Below are positions 10,679-21,047 of a stretch of DNA of 64,000 nt, piece after piece. The translations under genes and the position numbers were made by a program. Below the pieces are notes generated by a model, which was given only the letters and a program-made list of their open reading frames with translations, was not told the DNA's origin and did not search any database. The DNA is from Emiliania huxleyi CCMP1516 (taxonomy: Eukaryota > Haptophyta > Isochrysidales > Noelaerhabdaceae). The stretch covers positions 187,825 to 251,824 of the forward strand of contig NW_005201123.1 in the NCBI RefSeq assembly GCF_000372725.1. Reading direction: 5' to 3'. The stretch's first letter is position 1; every line of letters starts with the position of its first letter.

Positions 10679-10929
10679 TCAAAGACCTGAGCCGGTCGCC
10701 GGGACGGCGGCCGGGCAAACACAAAGCTGCCTCAACGAGGAGCAAACTCGCCGGCATTTTAGCCCCTGCTAGGAAGGGGCAACCACTATGTGGTGTTTTA
10801 GGTGTTCTCTCTCTAGGTGTATTGTTGGCAAACTATGTGGTGTGATTTCGAGCAAAACTCGGCCTCGCGAGCTCGCGTCGCCCCGTTTTCGGGCTCCGGG
10901 GGCGCGGGGTGGGTGGGCACGTCTTCTGA

Positions 10930-11232
10930 TAAACGCACGCAGTATGGAAGATACAAAGAGACGGAGGAGCAACGAGCGCCCTGCCTGGCGTGAGCCAAAG
11001 ACACTCCCTCCGTAGACACTGATCACACACGGGTGGGACAGGGTGGGTCACAACGAAGCACGAGAGCGTGCTCGACAGAGCGACAGCGCAGCGCACTGCC
11101 GTCCAGTCGGCGAAGGGACGGCTGCTGCGCAAAGTGATCAGTTCTAATGAATGTACCGGGGCCCGACGGATAGATGAATCCGGGGCACCCTCCGCTCGCC
11201 CTGGCTAGGGGTTCGAGGTGGCCCCCACCCTG
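10930..11232 (-). repeat. dispersed repeat E, copy 1 (minus)
   Basis: The reverse complement matches 25022-25342: a block with agtgtctttggctcacgcc, a block with gtgacccaccctgtcccacc, and one with tcattagaactgatcacttt. It also matches the partial copy at 24897-24985. Nothing suggests a gene. In this copy the site ttatcagaagac (about 10924-10935, reverse strand) is uninterrupted. Confidence 0.75.
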
Positions 11233-12000
11233 AAGAAACGCAAACAGGACAGACGCTACTTCCCTACTTATGGTCACCACAGTAAACGAAAATTCGACTT
11301 TGAGGGATCATATCTCAAAAGGCTGGGTGAGAGCATAGCATTATTATTGCATATTAGGCCGCATAAGATCAGACTTGACCCCATAAGCATCAAGAACCCG
11401 ATGCTCCGGCTCGACTGTGCCGGCACACTGCCTCTTCGTGCCTGCTGCCAGCAGCCGTCGCGGCCCGTGGTGCACCAGAGAGAGAGGTCGACGCGTTGCC
11501 CCCGCCGGCGACCCCGCGCGGCTCAGGCCGGCCAGAAGGTGTGTGGTGACGGCACCGTGGCAGGAGTGCGGAGATGAGCTCGCCGAACGCGAGCAGCAGA
11601 TGGCCAAAGTGTGCCAGCGCGAGAGCCTCGCGAGCGGGCGCAGAAGGAGCTCGCCGTGACACGATGCCGGGCGGTGGTGGTGCTCTGGCGACTGTGCACA
11701 GTGGGCAAAGTCAGGCTGCAACAGGGCAGCACGTTGGTAGTGCCCTGCTGCAGCCTGGCCTGACATGCACAGGGCGAACAGAGGCGGTACTATCGTCCGG
11801 CGCTCGTCGTCGAATCTGGGCCAACTTCGACCGCCGCCACAGCTCGCCACGAGCACGCAGCGACAAAATGTTGACTGTATGGAAGTTGAGGCTGGTCGAG
11901 AGGAAGAGGCTGCCGTGCGAGCCGGCAGCTGGCTGGCTCGCCCGCAGCGTCTTTTTCGGCTTCTTCATTCATACCCGGTAGTTGCGACACGCTGCGAGTA
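11233..12000. other. gene-free stretch
   Basis: Open frames exist on both strands but show no domain, no hydrophobic pattern and no exon logic. I see no repeat structure apart from scattered purine tracts. Confidence 0.5.
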
Positions 12001-12002
12001 TA

Positions 12003-12580
12003 CCTTCTCTTGAACAAGTTATTTAGGGACACCCCGGTTTCGGACATCGGCGAACGATTCGACGGTGCCTCCAACTGAGCCAAATGGAGCCCTGTGATGT
12101 GGGACCTCACTCCCAGAAGCTTGGAGCTTCAGGCCGCGACCACGTGGCTAGGTGGACACTAAAGTGCCATTTTGGCGCCAAATCTTGGCGGGAAATGACA
12201 CGTGGCTTGGCGGGAGTGTGGTGTGGCTGCGCCGCTCGCCAGCGCTGCTGTTGAGCGCCAGCTGCTGCTCCCTTCAGCCAGACGGCCGGGCCTGCGCAGC
12301 ACGACCGCTGGCCTTCCTCCTGCACCACAGGAGCGCGCCAAGGCGCGCGTCTGGGCAAGCAGTGCGTCTCATCGCGATGCGAGAGTCGACGCTGTGACGC
12401 CGCCGCTCGCCGGCTAGAATGACAGTGGCAGCATTCGAGTACGCGTCGAGCTGTGCGTACCAGCACTCGTATGCGAGCTAATTGTGTCCCTGAGCTGCTG
12501 TGGGGTGCGTGGGCTCAGCTGCGGAGCACGTACTGGGCGGCGGTAGGGGGGTGTCGCTAAATAACTTGTTCAAGAGAAGG
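12003..12580. mobile_element. 578-bp non-autonomous DNA transposon with 33-bp TIRs
   Basis: The ends 12003-12035 and 12548-12580 are inverted repeats of 33 bases with one mismatch, starting CCTTCTCTTGAACAAGTT. The dinucleotide TA stands directly outside both ends (12001-12002, 12581-12582), as in Tc1/mariner-type insertions. The interior holds no transposase, so the element would need one supplied in trans. TA as the target duplication is only two bases long, so superfamily assignment is tentative. Confidence 0.7.
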
Positions 12581-12627
12581 TAATACCCCACGTTCACCCA
12601 TCCAGTGATTTCTTTTTTAGTTTCCCA

Positions 12628-13087
12628 TAAGTAGGGTAGGTAGGTAGGTAGGTAGGTAGGTAGGGGCACCGCAGGGGCCAGGGTTTTTGCAGAATTTCAT
12701 CAGTGCCGCCCAACGCTCGCCGCTCGCCGCCGCCCTGCCCTGCCCCGCCCAGCCCTCATACCGCCGACCCTTACCGTGCCGCGCCGCCTCTACACACACA
12801 CACCTGACTTCTTGCTCGACCGAGTTTGCGTTGAGGAGCGAACCGAGCCGCCGGTGTGTCCCGCAGCGGCCTCGCTGGGCCAGAAAGTCGGCCCGCGAGT
12901 GCTCCGCAGCAGCCTCGCTGGGCCAGAACGTCGGCCCGCGAGGTGGATGCTAGCATGAGCCCGATCCGTCGCAGTGCTCTTGCGTTACGGCGGTAGTGAT
13001 CTAATCACGCGGGCGGACCCTTACAGATCACAGATCACACTGAAAATGCGCCTGCGGGCGGACCCTCACAGATCACAGATCACACCT
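12628..13087. repeat. (GTAG)n microsatellite and two short tandem duplications
   Basis: A GTAG run lies at about 12630-12664. A unit of about 40 bp (gcctcgctgggccagaa, then gtcggcccgcgag) is doubled at 12861-12941, and a unit with gggcggaccctcacagatca is doubled at about 13010-13087. There is no gene evidence. Confidence 0.7.
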
Positions 13088-13172
13088 GCCCCGCGCTGTG
13101 GGATTTCGCGCAATCACTCTGAAAGCTCGCCGATCCCTGCGGTGAGCGCTGTGGTCGCCGCAGACTGCCTCC

Positions 13173-13221
13173 GACTTGACGGGCGCATGGAGACGTGATG
13201 CCTCCATGCGCCCGTCGAGTC
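13173..13221. other. 20-base-arm hairpin
   Basis: Arms 13173-13192 and 13202-13221 are reverse complements with one mismatch, around a 9-base loop. The segment lies in DNA without genes. It could be a foldback scar or part of an RNA; neither can be tested from the sequence alone. Confidence 0.6.
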
Positions 13222-14031
13222 AAAATCGACATGCGAGGCGATCTTTGGCCCGCCAGAGGGATAGGCGGCGTTTTGGGCGACAAACAGCGCTACGACCGCG
13301 AAGTGGCGGTGGACATGCTCCCATGTTGCCGACGCGGCGCCGGAGTGGCCGGCGCTGCTCGCCGCGACCACGATGGCTACTCCGATGCGCCGGGCCGACC
13401 CGTCCTACCCGACGGTGGCACTCTTCCACGTCTCGCTCACGCTGAGAAAAATTCTGAAACGGCGTGCAGCAGAGTCGCCGACGAGTCGGTGCGCGTGCCT
13501 CCTCGTGTCGCGTACCGTTCTCACACATCCATAAACTCACTTTGGCCTCACTAATAAAGCGAAGGCTCAATCCTCAATCCTGAGATTTTAGATTAGGACG
13601 CTGTGGGCCCGGCTCTAGAGGGCGCGGACCGTGAGTTGAGGAAATCGGGGGACGCGACCCACTTCGCCACAGACGGTCCCGCGCCTCGCCGCTATGACGG
13701 GGACACACCCCGCACCGTCCGCTGTGTCCCCGTCTTTGTCCGGAGTGAATACTCCGACGCGCTCGTCGGTGACGGTGTCCCCCGATTTCGCCGCGCTCGG
13801 CGAACCTCGACAGCGCTTTCGGTGGCATGCAGCTCTTTGCGACAGAAGCCTGGAGAGCAGCTCCTCTGCTGCTCACACACTCTGCACAGTTGGCACAGCC
13901 TACTGTGCGGCTGCCACAGCTGTCACAGCGATGGGCTCGCCCTCACTGGCCCTCAGTCACTTGTGCTGCGGCTTGTGTGAGCGACACTGCTCGGCGACTG
14001 CCGGCACACTGTGAGACCATGGGTGTGAGGC
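13222..14031. other. gene-free stretch
   Basis: No credible coding region on either strand. Local dyad symmetry occurs near 13700-13735 (gacggggacacaccccgc against gtgtccccgtc). Confidence 0.45.
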
Positions 14032-14184
14032 TAAACCACGCTACCAGCGCTTGGTCACATCGGCCCCGAGGTCAGATCCTTCTACTCTGTTGATTACAAG
14101 ACTTGTCTACTGGCTTAAAGCCGAGCAGGAGGGCCCAGCGCACAACCCCTGTGGTCAACTCAGGGTCCACACCCCGTATCGCAG
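14032..14184 (+). repeat. dispersed repeat B, copy 1
   Basis: Matches the reverse complement of 19455-19612 (taaaccacgctaccagcgct, aagacttgtctactggct, ctcagggtccacacccc). The two copies lie 5.3 kb apart in opposite orientation. No terminal structure is visible. Confidence 0.75.
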
Positions 14185-14261
14185 GAGGCGCGCTTTGTAC
14201 TCGGGTTTGGATGGTAGCGGGAGGCCCCGCCGGAGCGCGGAGCCTCGCTGGTTACTGATTT

Positions 14262-14637
14262 ATTTAGCACCAAAGAATATAATTTCTTTACCCGGGTACC
14301 AAACAGCTGGGCCTCGAGGGGTTCTGAATTCCCCCCCCCCCCCCCCCGGAGATTGTGGCGTGAGCAGAATTGGCCAAGTGCGCCTCCCTCCTTGGAGCCG
14401 ATGTAGAACTGATATGCGCTTGTAAAAGCGCTTGCTCCCACCCCCTTCGGACCCTGCAATCCCCCGTTGGCCACCATCGAGACGAGCATGAGCTCCGCAC
14501 GTGCACTGGCCAGTGTCGTCTGCCCCCCTTCCCCCGCCGGCGCCAATTTGCGCGGAGCGACGGCGACGAGCGCCGCAAATCGCCCGCCGCCGATATCTCC
14601 GCAAGCTCCGCTTGACCCCCGCGCCACGCTCGGCCTC
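14262..14637 (+). repeat. dispersed repeat A, copy 3
   Basis: Shares its central and right parts with 6230-6573 and ends at the same point (gctcggcctc). It lies 22 bp past the stop codon of the RING-H2 gene, so that gene's 3' untranslated DNA probably uses repeat sequence. Confidence 0.75.
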
Positions 14638-14659
14638 ACTGGCGGCACGGCCAAAACCG

Positions 14660-15909
14660 TCACTCGGCTGGAATCTCTTTGGCGCACAGCGGACACGCCT
14701 TCGAGCGCTTGAGCCACTCGCCCAAGCACTCCACGTGCTCGGCGTGCCTAACCGGGCGGCGTGGGACCGAGCTCGGTGGACCTACTTCTCTCTCTCCGCC
14801 TCGGCGCGGGACGGGAAGAGTCAGAGCGAGAGAGCGAGAGAGGCGGGCGGGCGGGAGAGCGAGGGAGGGAGCAAAGAGGAACAGGTTCACCCGCACGGCA
14901 GCACGCGCAGCGAGTCGCCCTCCTCCCACTCCATGCAGCAAATCGAGCACTTCTCGCCGAGCCGCACCCCGCTGTCGGCCCGCGCCTCGCACAAGCTCAA
15001 CGTCCGCAGCGACCCCACCGCATTCGCGCTCGCCCCTCGAGACACCTCACCAAGCGCCTCGCCTGTACACGCGCAGGTGCGCTATTCGCGGGCCTCAAGG
15101 CACACGGACGGCTCGAAGCTCCACGGCTCTGCTCATGCGCGCGCATGCGTAGCGTGTGGGTGGGGTGGGCGCGGGGGGTGTGTGCGCTCACAGTGTGGCT
15201 TGCACTGGGCGAGTGGGGCGTGTGGTATGGGGGGAGTGTGTGCGGGGGAGACGCGCCCAAGCGCACGAGCGTCTCGTAAGAGTACTGCGACGGGGAGACG
15301 GCGCCCTCGCGCTCGTCGTCGCCCTCGCCCTCGTTGGCGAGCAGCGCCGCGCCCGCCGGCCCGAGCGCCGCGCGCAGCGCCTCATCATCCTCCTGCAGAA
15401 TCGAGGCGCAGCAAGATGTACACCATGTGTGCGCGCTCCGGTGCATATAAGCCCCGTGTCCGCCCTCGGCCGATGTCACAGAGCCGGTTGGCGGGCGGGC
15501 GCGGGCGGGTGTGCGTTGCGGCGCTGTTGGGCTCACCTCCAAGTGTCGGAGGGAGGGAGAGAGGCATCGCAACTGCGTGGGCGGGCGGGCGCGCTGCACG
15601 TGGCTACTAGCTGGTGCGTCGCTCCTGCTGTTGCAGCCGAATCGCGAGGGCGATGGACTCGGCGTCGTCATCCGCGGCGGGGATTGAGGCGAGGCGCGCC
15701 TCCCCCTCTTCCCGCTCTCGCTGCCGCGCCTCCTCCTCCTGCTGAAGCTGCCACACCAGCTCCAACGTCGCCGCGTCATCGCCCGCTGCCACCTGATCAG
15801 ACGCGGAGTGCCGCTCTGGAGTGCATGGCCGTGGGACAGCCGGCCATGAGACGGCCGGCGTGGCGACGCTGGGGCGCGCGGGGCGTGGAGTGCTAGTCAA
15901 GGAGGCCAC
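14660..15909 (-). CDS. RING-H2 zinc-finger protein, probable E3 ubiquitin ligase, 4 exons
   Basis: Minus-strand exons 15909-15625, 15392-15257, 15062-14891 and 14747-14660 sum to 681 bases, that is 226 residues plus the stop. The C-terminus is a RING-H2 finger: CSICCMEWEEGDSLRVLPCG, then HAEHVECLGEWL and ACPLCAKEI, with the C3H2C3 ligands in order. RING-H2 proteins recruit E2 enzymes. The N-terminal half is acidic, with ubiquitin-interacting-motif-like helices (DDAATLELVWQLQQEEEA and DDDAESIALAIRLQQ), so the protein may bind ubiquitin as well as transfer it. Intron 15063-15256 has a GC donor and 14748-14890 a GT donor. Intron 15393-15624 gives the right frame only if it starts with GA, which needs transcript support. 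The first 40 residues are Pro/Thr-rich, so the start is uncertain. Confidence 0.82.
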
Positions 15910-15926
15910 TCGGGCGCCTCGTCACT

Positions 15927-15927
<1 letters not shown>

Positions 15928-15957
<30 letters not shown>
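15928..15957. repeat. (GGC)n run
   Basis: About nine GGC units directly upstream of the proposed start of the RING-H2 gene; on the minus strand they could encode a Pro run in an alternative first exon. Confidence 0.7.
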
Positions 15958-15958
<1 letters not shown>

Positions 15959-16097
15959 TTGGTGGCTTGCTGGATGCGCCCGCCAAAGTGTCGTCGGGCT
16001 GGCGGTTCGAGCAGCCTGGGGAGTTCTCTCGCGGCTCGGTTCGACGCGCCCCATCAGGCTCGGGCGGAGTGGCAGGCTTCGGGGTCGGGGAGGGAGT

Positions 16098-16416
16098 CAT
16101 GTCAAACCACGGCCAAAAAGAATTGTTGTATCTGGCTGTAATCGGCTACTACGGCCGGTCCACGGTCATCACATAGGAAGACTGCCAGAGCATCGAACAA
16201 GTGAGGGCGAGCGCCCTAAACGCAAAAGGGTACTCGGTAGGAATCCCACGACTACAAATATACGATGTGAAGGAGAGAGGAGGGATGGGAATGGAACACG
16301 CGTACACGTACGCAGCGGCGGCGCTGATCGATCAAGTGGACCGGGCCCTCAGCGCGGTGGAAGGGGAACCAGCGAGGGTGGCCGTGGAGAGCAGCCTAGC
16401 GCACTCTTCGAGGTGA
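16098..16416 (+). pseudogene. fragment of a non-LTR (LINE-like) reverse transcriptase ORF
   Basis: The frame reads VRASALNAKGYSVGIPRLQ, IYDVKERGGMGMEHAYTYAA and AALIDQVDRALSAVEGE. This order (a Gly-rich turn before HAY, then a helix with DQ.DRAL) is like the thumb/connection region after the palm of LINE reverse transcriptases; this is recognition by pattern. A stop (TAG) interrupts the frame near 16174 and no palm motif is present upstream, so this is a decayed tail. Its A-rich coding strand differs from that of host genes. Confidence 0.4.
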
Positions 16417-16429
16417 GGGAGGGTGTAGA

Positions 16430-16600
16430 TAGAGGATGTAGAGTGAGAGCGCTGTAGAGCTGTAGAGATGTAGAGCGCTCTGGAGCGCTGTAGAGCAATG
16501 TAGAGCTGTAGAGCTCTACATCCACCGCGTGACGAACTGCGTGCGTTGTAGAGCGATGTAGAGGCGCTCTACAACGTGAAATCTCTACAACAAACTCTAC
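16430..16600. repeat. TGTAGAG-rich minisatellite
   Basis: Imperfect repeats of tgtagagcgctctagag type, with inverted as well as direct copies (tgtagagc and gctctaca), so the region can fold on itself. Confidence 0.8.
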
Positions 16601-17016
16601 ACCATATACCATATTACCCGGCGAAGGAGGCACGGTCGCTCTCCGACATGAGGCGCGTTGCACTTGCCAGTGCTGCCCTGGCCTTCTGTCTGCCCGCCCA
16701 ATGGGTGGCAGATGCCTCTGCTGCTGTGGCATGCCTCGCGGCTGCGACTGGCCGGCGCCTCGGCGCGTCAGCTCGGCTTGGCGCAGCGATCGTGGCCAGC
16801 GCAACTCGCCTGGACTCAACGCTCAGCCAGGAGCTCCCGCACGCGCTTGCGCGAGTCATGGCGCATGCAACGCGCAGTAATGCTCGCCTCGCCTCGCGCA
16901 AATGCGACCGTCCTCGCAGCCGACAGTCCACCGCCTGCTAAAGAAGCACAGCGACGAATGCGGCACCGGCGAGTGCTCGTTCTCTGGACGAGGATCGAGG
17001 TGCACGCTCGCGTCCG
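16601..17016. other. gene-free stretch
   Basis: Ala/Arg-rich frames are open on both strands but have no domain or exon pattern. I see nothing further. Confidence 0.4.
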
Positions 17017-17440
17017 GGTAAGCTGAAACGAGAAATTTGCGCGCCCGGGTAATCTCAAAGAGAAAAGTTAGCCGCCGGGTAATCTGGACGAGAAATTTGG
17101 CCGACCGGGTAATCTGAGATGAGAAAAGTTAGCGGCCGGGTAAGCTGAAACGTGAATTGTGGGAGACTGGGTAAACTGGTTTCTCAGTTTTTTGATGAAA
17201 TTGCTGCTGAGCAGGAAAATATCTGAAAATATCGTTGCCGGGTAATCTGGACGAGAAATTTGGCCGACCGGGTAATCTGACATGACAAATTTTAGCGACC
17301 GGGTAAGCTGAAACACGAATTGTGGGAGACTGGGTAAACTGGTTTGACGGAAATCGCGCTAAGCAGGAAAATATCGTTGGCCGGGTAATCTGCGAGGCGA
17401 ATCTCAAAAACCGGATAATCTGAAATGTATCCAAGAACGA
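17017..17440. repeat. CCGGGTAATCTG satellite
   Basis: A phrase of about 28-32 bp built on ccgggtaatctg or ccgggtaagctg, with gacgagaaatttggccga or gagaaaagttagcgg between, is repeated about a dozen times. Two higher-order copies of roughly 160 bp can be seen (17085-17190 and 17245-17345), each with gaattgtgggagactgggta. The phrase is far more AT-rich than its surroundings. Confidence 0.8.
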
Positions 17441-17530
17441 GTGCGAGTTAGAAATGTTCGGATTTTTGTTCATTTCTATGGAAAAGAATTTCCCCAAGGT
17501 GCCGTTGTGTTCCCCTTGTGTTCGTGCGTC

Positions 17531-18010
17531 GCCATCTCCCCTGGAGATCTCCGGGCCGGCACGGACCCCCGGGGCCGACACCCCGTGCGTCCGGACGGCC
17601 CGTTTTGGGACGCTCTCAGAAACTGCTGCTAACGAAACCGGAAAACCAATCAAACCTTCATCAAACGCTCTCGTCCACAAAAGGTTACGTAAGATGCCCA
17701 AGTTTCTCACCGAGATATGCCCCGGTGTGAAGATCCGCGATGTTGTGCCGAGTCGGAGCCCGGCGGGCCGAGGTAGTTGGACCCTGACGGCCGATGTCGC
17801 CAAACTCGGCCCACTTCGGTTCCCAGTGCTCCCTACCTGCTCCCTGATGCTCAGGGAGAAGGGAGGCACCCATAGCCTTCATAGGCTGAAGGGTGGCTCC
17901 AGGGAGTGTCGACTCGTTATACTGACGCTGTGTATGTACCCCCCCCCCCCCACGGACGCATGGGGTGTCGGCCCCGGCCGGGGGTCCGTGCCGGCCCGGA
18001 GCTGGAGATG
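17531..18010. mobile_element. possible element with about 45-bp inverted ends
   Basis: Segment 17549-17592 (ctccgggccggcacggaccc, then ggccgacaccccgtgcgtcc) is the reverse complement of 17953-18001 with small differences, and the similarity extends outward through catctcc. The 360 bp between have no gene. No clear target duplication could be found, so it could be either a foldback transposon or a local inverted duplication. Confidence 0.4.
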
Positions 18011-18056
18011 CCTCATGCCTGCTGTTTCCAAGAAAGATGGCCGCATCGATCGGGCG

Positions 18057-18202
18057 TGAGTCGGGGGGGTGTCGGGGCACGACGAGGGTTGCTTCGGCTG
18101 GCGCTCGGAGGCCACCAGGCGGCCCCATTTGATGTCCGGGAGGTGCCTTTCGGACGCCTCCCGGACAGCTAACGTGCAGAGCATCGAATAGACGCCTTGC
18201 CC
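18057..18202 (+). repeat. 146-bp repeat F, copy 1, just upstream of the GLTP gene
   Basis: Identical to 32140-32285 except for two adjacent bases. It ends 41 bp before the ATG of the GLTP gene; the other copy ends 60 bp before the ATG of the kinase-RBR gene. It carries an imperfect palindrome (gtccgggaggtgcc, then ggacgcctcccggac). Its position suggests a promoter or 5' untranslated role. Confidence 0.85.
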
Positions 18203-18243
18203 GAAAAACGCTAAGTGTTCATGAAAAATCAAGTGTGACATGT

Positions 18244-19405
18244 ATGCCGTCCGCCCCCCTCCCGCGAACATCGCTCGCCGTCGTCGTGGCCATCGGGCTC
18301 GCCCTGAGCTGCACCGCCTCCATCGGCCCGCGCGCTGCGCCCGAGGAGGCCACCAAAGGCCGGAGGCGCCCTAGGCGCAGCTTCCAGCTACGCAGCGCTG
18401 GGGGGCAGCAGCATCCGTCGAGGCTCGAGCCGGTGGCGCACGCCTTTGCCCCGTGCCTGCGAGCCCCCGTGCCCTTCTCGCCAAAGGCGCGCGACATTGA
18501 CCTCGAGCAGCTGCTCCGCGCTTGCGATGGCGCGCTCTCATCTTTCCCATGCCCGTCCGTGCCAGCCGCCCACCCGCCCCGGTATCGCGCAGATTTCCTC
18601 GCCCTGCAGCTCGCGATGGGCGGTGCAATGGCGGCACCGGCGCGTTATTTCGAGGCGAACTTGCGCGCGGTGCGCACGGCGCGCGACGCTCACCGGCGCG
18701 GCCGGTGGGCTGGCCCCGTGACCATGCGGGCGCTGCTCGAGGCGGAAGCCGCGTCTGGGGCGCACGGGAGGGGGGGGCTGCTCAAGGACCCGAGCGCCGC
18801 CATGGGGCTGCTCTGGATCCGCCGCTCGATTGCTTTCAACGCGGCGCTCTTCCCCAGCCACCTCGTCTCTGGCCAACTCCACCACCTTCCGATTGACACC
18901 GCGCAACCTCCTCCCCCGCGAAGCCGGTCCGCACAGCTCGCCTCCGCTGTGTAGGCGCTCTTCGCCTCCGTCGCCGCGAGCGCGAAGCGGGACGCGGCAG
19001 CGCCTCGCCGCGCCTGCCTCGCGGCATACGCCAAGGAGCTCGAGCCGTACCATGGATGGACGCTGCGGCGCGTCTATCGCCTCGGCGCGGCACTCGGCGC
19101 GCCGCCACAGGCCCCCGGCACACCGTGAGACGGGGGTGTCGACCCGCAGGCCTCCCGCGCGGCATGCTGCCGCGGCAGGCTTTTCTCGCGCGGCTCGCCG
19201 CCAGCGAGAGCGACGCGGACGTCCAGGCGGCGGTAGAGGACATGCGCGCGCTAGTCGCGGTGCCAAATGGACGCCCGTTCGCACTGCTCAATGGCGGCAC
19301 CCCGGCCACGCGTCCTGTCTGTGCGCGTAGGTGTGGACGCCGCTGCTGCGCGAGTGGCGCAGAACGTTTGTGGAGCTGGACCTCGAGGATTCTCGTCGCG
19401 TTTAG
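18244..19405 (+). CDS. GLTP-fold lipid (glycolipid) transfer protein, 4 exons
   Basis: Exons 18244-18843, 18955-19096, 19150-19259 and 19331-19405 give 308 residues. The GLTP domain starts near residue 80: YFEANLRAVRTA, then LLWIRRSIAFNAALF (the Trp-containing helix that packs on the lipid head group), LAAYAKELEPYHGW (His of the head-group site), and AFLARLAA. The domain shuttles sphingolipids or phospholipids between membranes. The family's usual Asp in the D-x3-N site reads Glu here (EANL), so the ligand cannot be assumed. Residues 1-27 are a clear hydrophobic leader, unusual for a normally cytosolic family. Introns 1 and 2 have GC donors; intron 1 begins with the same nine bases (GCGCTCTTC) as exon 2. 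A GTG nine bases upstream is open but not a likely start. The last exon (VWTPLLREWRRTFVELDLED) goes beyond the usual GLTP end. Confidence 0.82.
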
Positions 19406-19454
19406 GGGGGCGGGGGGGGGGGGGGCGGTGACTGGACCGTGACCCGCTGTATGG

Positions 19455-19612
19455 CCGTAAAGCCGGGGTGTGGACCCTGAGTTGACCAGGGGTTGTGCGC
19501 CGCGCTGGGCCCTCCTGCTCGGCTCCAGCCAGTAGACAAGTCTTGTCATCAACAGAGGAGAAGGATCTGACCTCCGGGGCCGATGTGACCAAGCGCTGGT
19601 AGCGTGGTTTAA
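19455..19612 (-). repeat. dispersed repeat B, copy 2 (inverted)
   Basis: Reverse-complement copy of 14032-14184, with several substitutions and a small gap. Confidence 0.75.
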
Positions 19613-19712
19613 GGGGGGTTTTCCCCCCCCCTCGGGGGGGGTTTTTTGGCCCCCCCCCCCCCGGGGGGGGCCCCCCAGGGGCCCCCCCCCCCCCCCCCCG
19701 GCCCCCCGACTT
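19613..19712. other. homopolymer-garbled sequence
   Basis: Alternating runs of G and C up to 18 bases long. It resembles low-quality read ends more than genomic sequence, and any frame through it is unreliable. Confidence 0.6.
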
Positions 19713-19749
19713 CGGCCGGCGGCTGCGCGCTGCGCCTCTCGGCGCCCCC

Positions 19750-20460
19750 CGCCGACTCTCCCGCTCCGATGGTTTGCCCGCTGAATCTCGCCCTTACCGG
19801 GACCGCGCGTGGGCTCGCTTTCGTCTGAGAACGAGCTGCTCACGTGCGGGCTCCTCGACGCGGCCCCCTTCTCCTCCACGGCTGGACTACAGCTGGCTAT
19901 CGACAGCCTTAATCTGTCGCCAGCGGCATTGGAGGTGAAGGAGCCCGATCTCCTCCCGGTGGGGGGCCTCGCCGCCGCGGCCGCGCTGGCGGGGGATGCT
20001 GCTCATGCGCAGCGCGGGGCGACTCGCCGAGCCAGCGCCGCGGCGCCTGCGGCGAGGCCGGCGGCGGCTGCTCGCGCGGCCCTCGCGCCATGCCTCGCCC
20101 CGCTGGCTTGCACCCCGCTTTCCGCCCTGGAGGTTGAGGGGGACGCGCCGTGGACCGTGGTCGCCTACATCTCCGGCATGCTCGGCCCCTGCCTTCGTGC
20201 CTTGGGGTCGCAGGTGCAGCTCGGCGCCCACCTTCTCGCCAGCGGCTGCATCTCCCCCGAGTGCTGACCCGCAACTGCTGGCGAGCTACTTTAAGGACTA
20301 CGTGCTCGCGCTGGAGGGCGCGCTGCCCCCTTCGCTCTGCGCCCCCTACGCTTGTGGGCCGCAGTGGTTGGAGGAGGCGCGCGATGCGGCGACCTACTTG
20401 CGCGACGACGCTGGCCGCCGCAGATGGGAGTCTCATGATGTAGCATTAAGCGAGAGGGGG
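19750..20460 (+). CDS. unknown coding region, probably two exons
   Basis: A frame from about 19820 to 20260 reads ENELLTCGLLDAAPFSSTAG, LSPAALEVKEPDLLPVGGLA and WTVVAYISGMLGPCLRALGS. A second frame continues DPQLLASYFKDYVLALEGAL, CGPQWLEEARDAATYLRDDA. Joining them needs a short intron near 20210-20270 whose borders I could not settle. Mostly helical and Ala/Leu-rich; no family recognised. The first in-frame start shown by the sequence is a GTG, so the true 5' end probably lies in the garbled DNA upstream. Confidence 0.35.
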
Positions 20461-20644
20461 CTCCATAACTACTCGGAGGCTGCGTCTTCGCGCTCTTCAC
20501 GCGTGCGGTGGGGTCTTTTGTTCCGCCGCCGGCCCGCTGGTGCTGCTCGCGCCGCGCACGCTCCTCCTCCAGCTTCGCCATCTCACGTTGTGCCTGCTCC
20601 GCCATCTCACGTTGTGTCTGCAGCAACCATGGTTATGCCCTTCT

Positions 20645-20990
20645 GTCCGAGGAGGCCACCGGCCAAAAGCGCATGTCTTGAAGCATAAAGGTCCGATACT
20701 GGAAGCCCATATAGGCACCTTACACTCCCCCGCAGTATCGCACCTCTTGAGCGACACTACGTTTCCGCAGCTGGGGATTCTGCGGGTACCCCTCTTTGTA
20801 CCCGTGCTGGCCGGATTCCTCCTCCGAACAAATCAAGTTCGATCGGCCCCACAGTCTCGAACTGGCAGCCACTATCTCACCGGAGGTACCATGTCCGAGG
20901 AGGCCACCGGCCAAAAGCGCATGTCTTGAAGGTCCGATACTGGCACACACATACATAGGGAGAGAGAAAGTACGTACATAGGCAGCTTAC
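20645..20990. repeat. direct repeat of about 60 bp
   Basis: The phrase gtccgaggaggccaccggcc, then aaaagcgcatgtcttga and aggtccgatactgg, occurs at 20645-20706 and again at 20891-20943. There is no gene between. Confidence 0.75.
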
Positions 20991-21047
20991 ACCTTCATTC
21001 ACACACCCCCAGCCCGTTGTCCAACTCCTATGTTTGTGTCACATGCA

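Noticed and set aside
14501-15610. A 369-codon plus-strand frame opposite the RING-H2 gene
   Set aside because: The minus strand carries a coherent RING-H2 gene with matched exon phases; the plus frame is Arg/Ala/Pro-rich antisense.
17017-17440. CRISPR-like look of regularly spaced repeats
   Set aside because: The spacers are themselves repeated, the repeat is not of constant length, and the genome is eukaryotic; it is a satellite.
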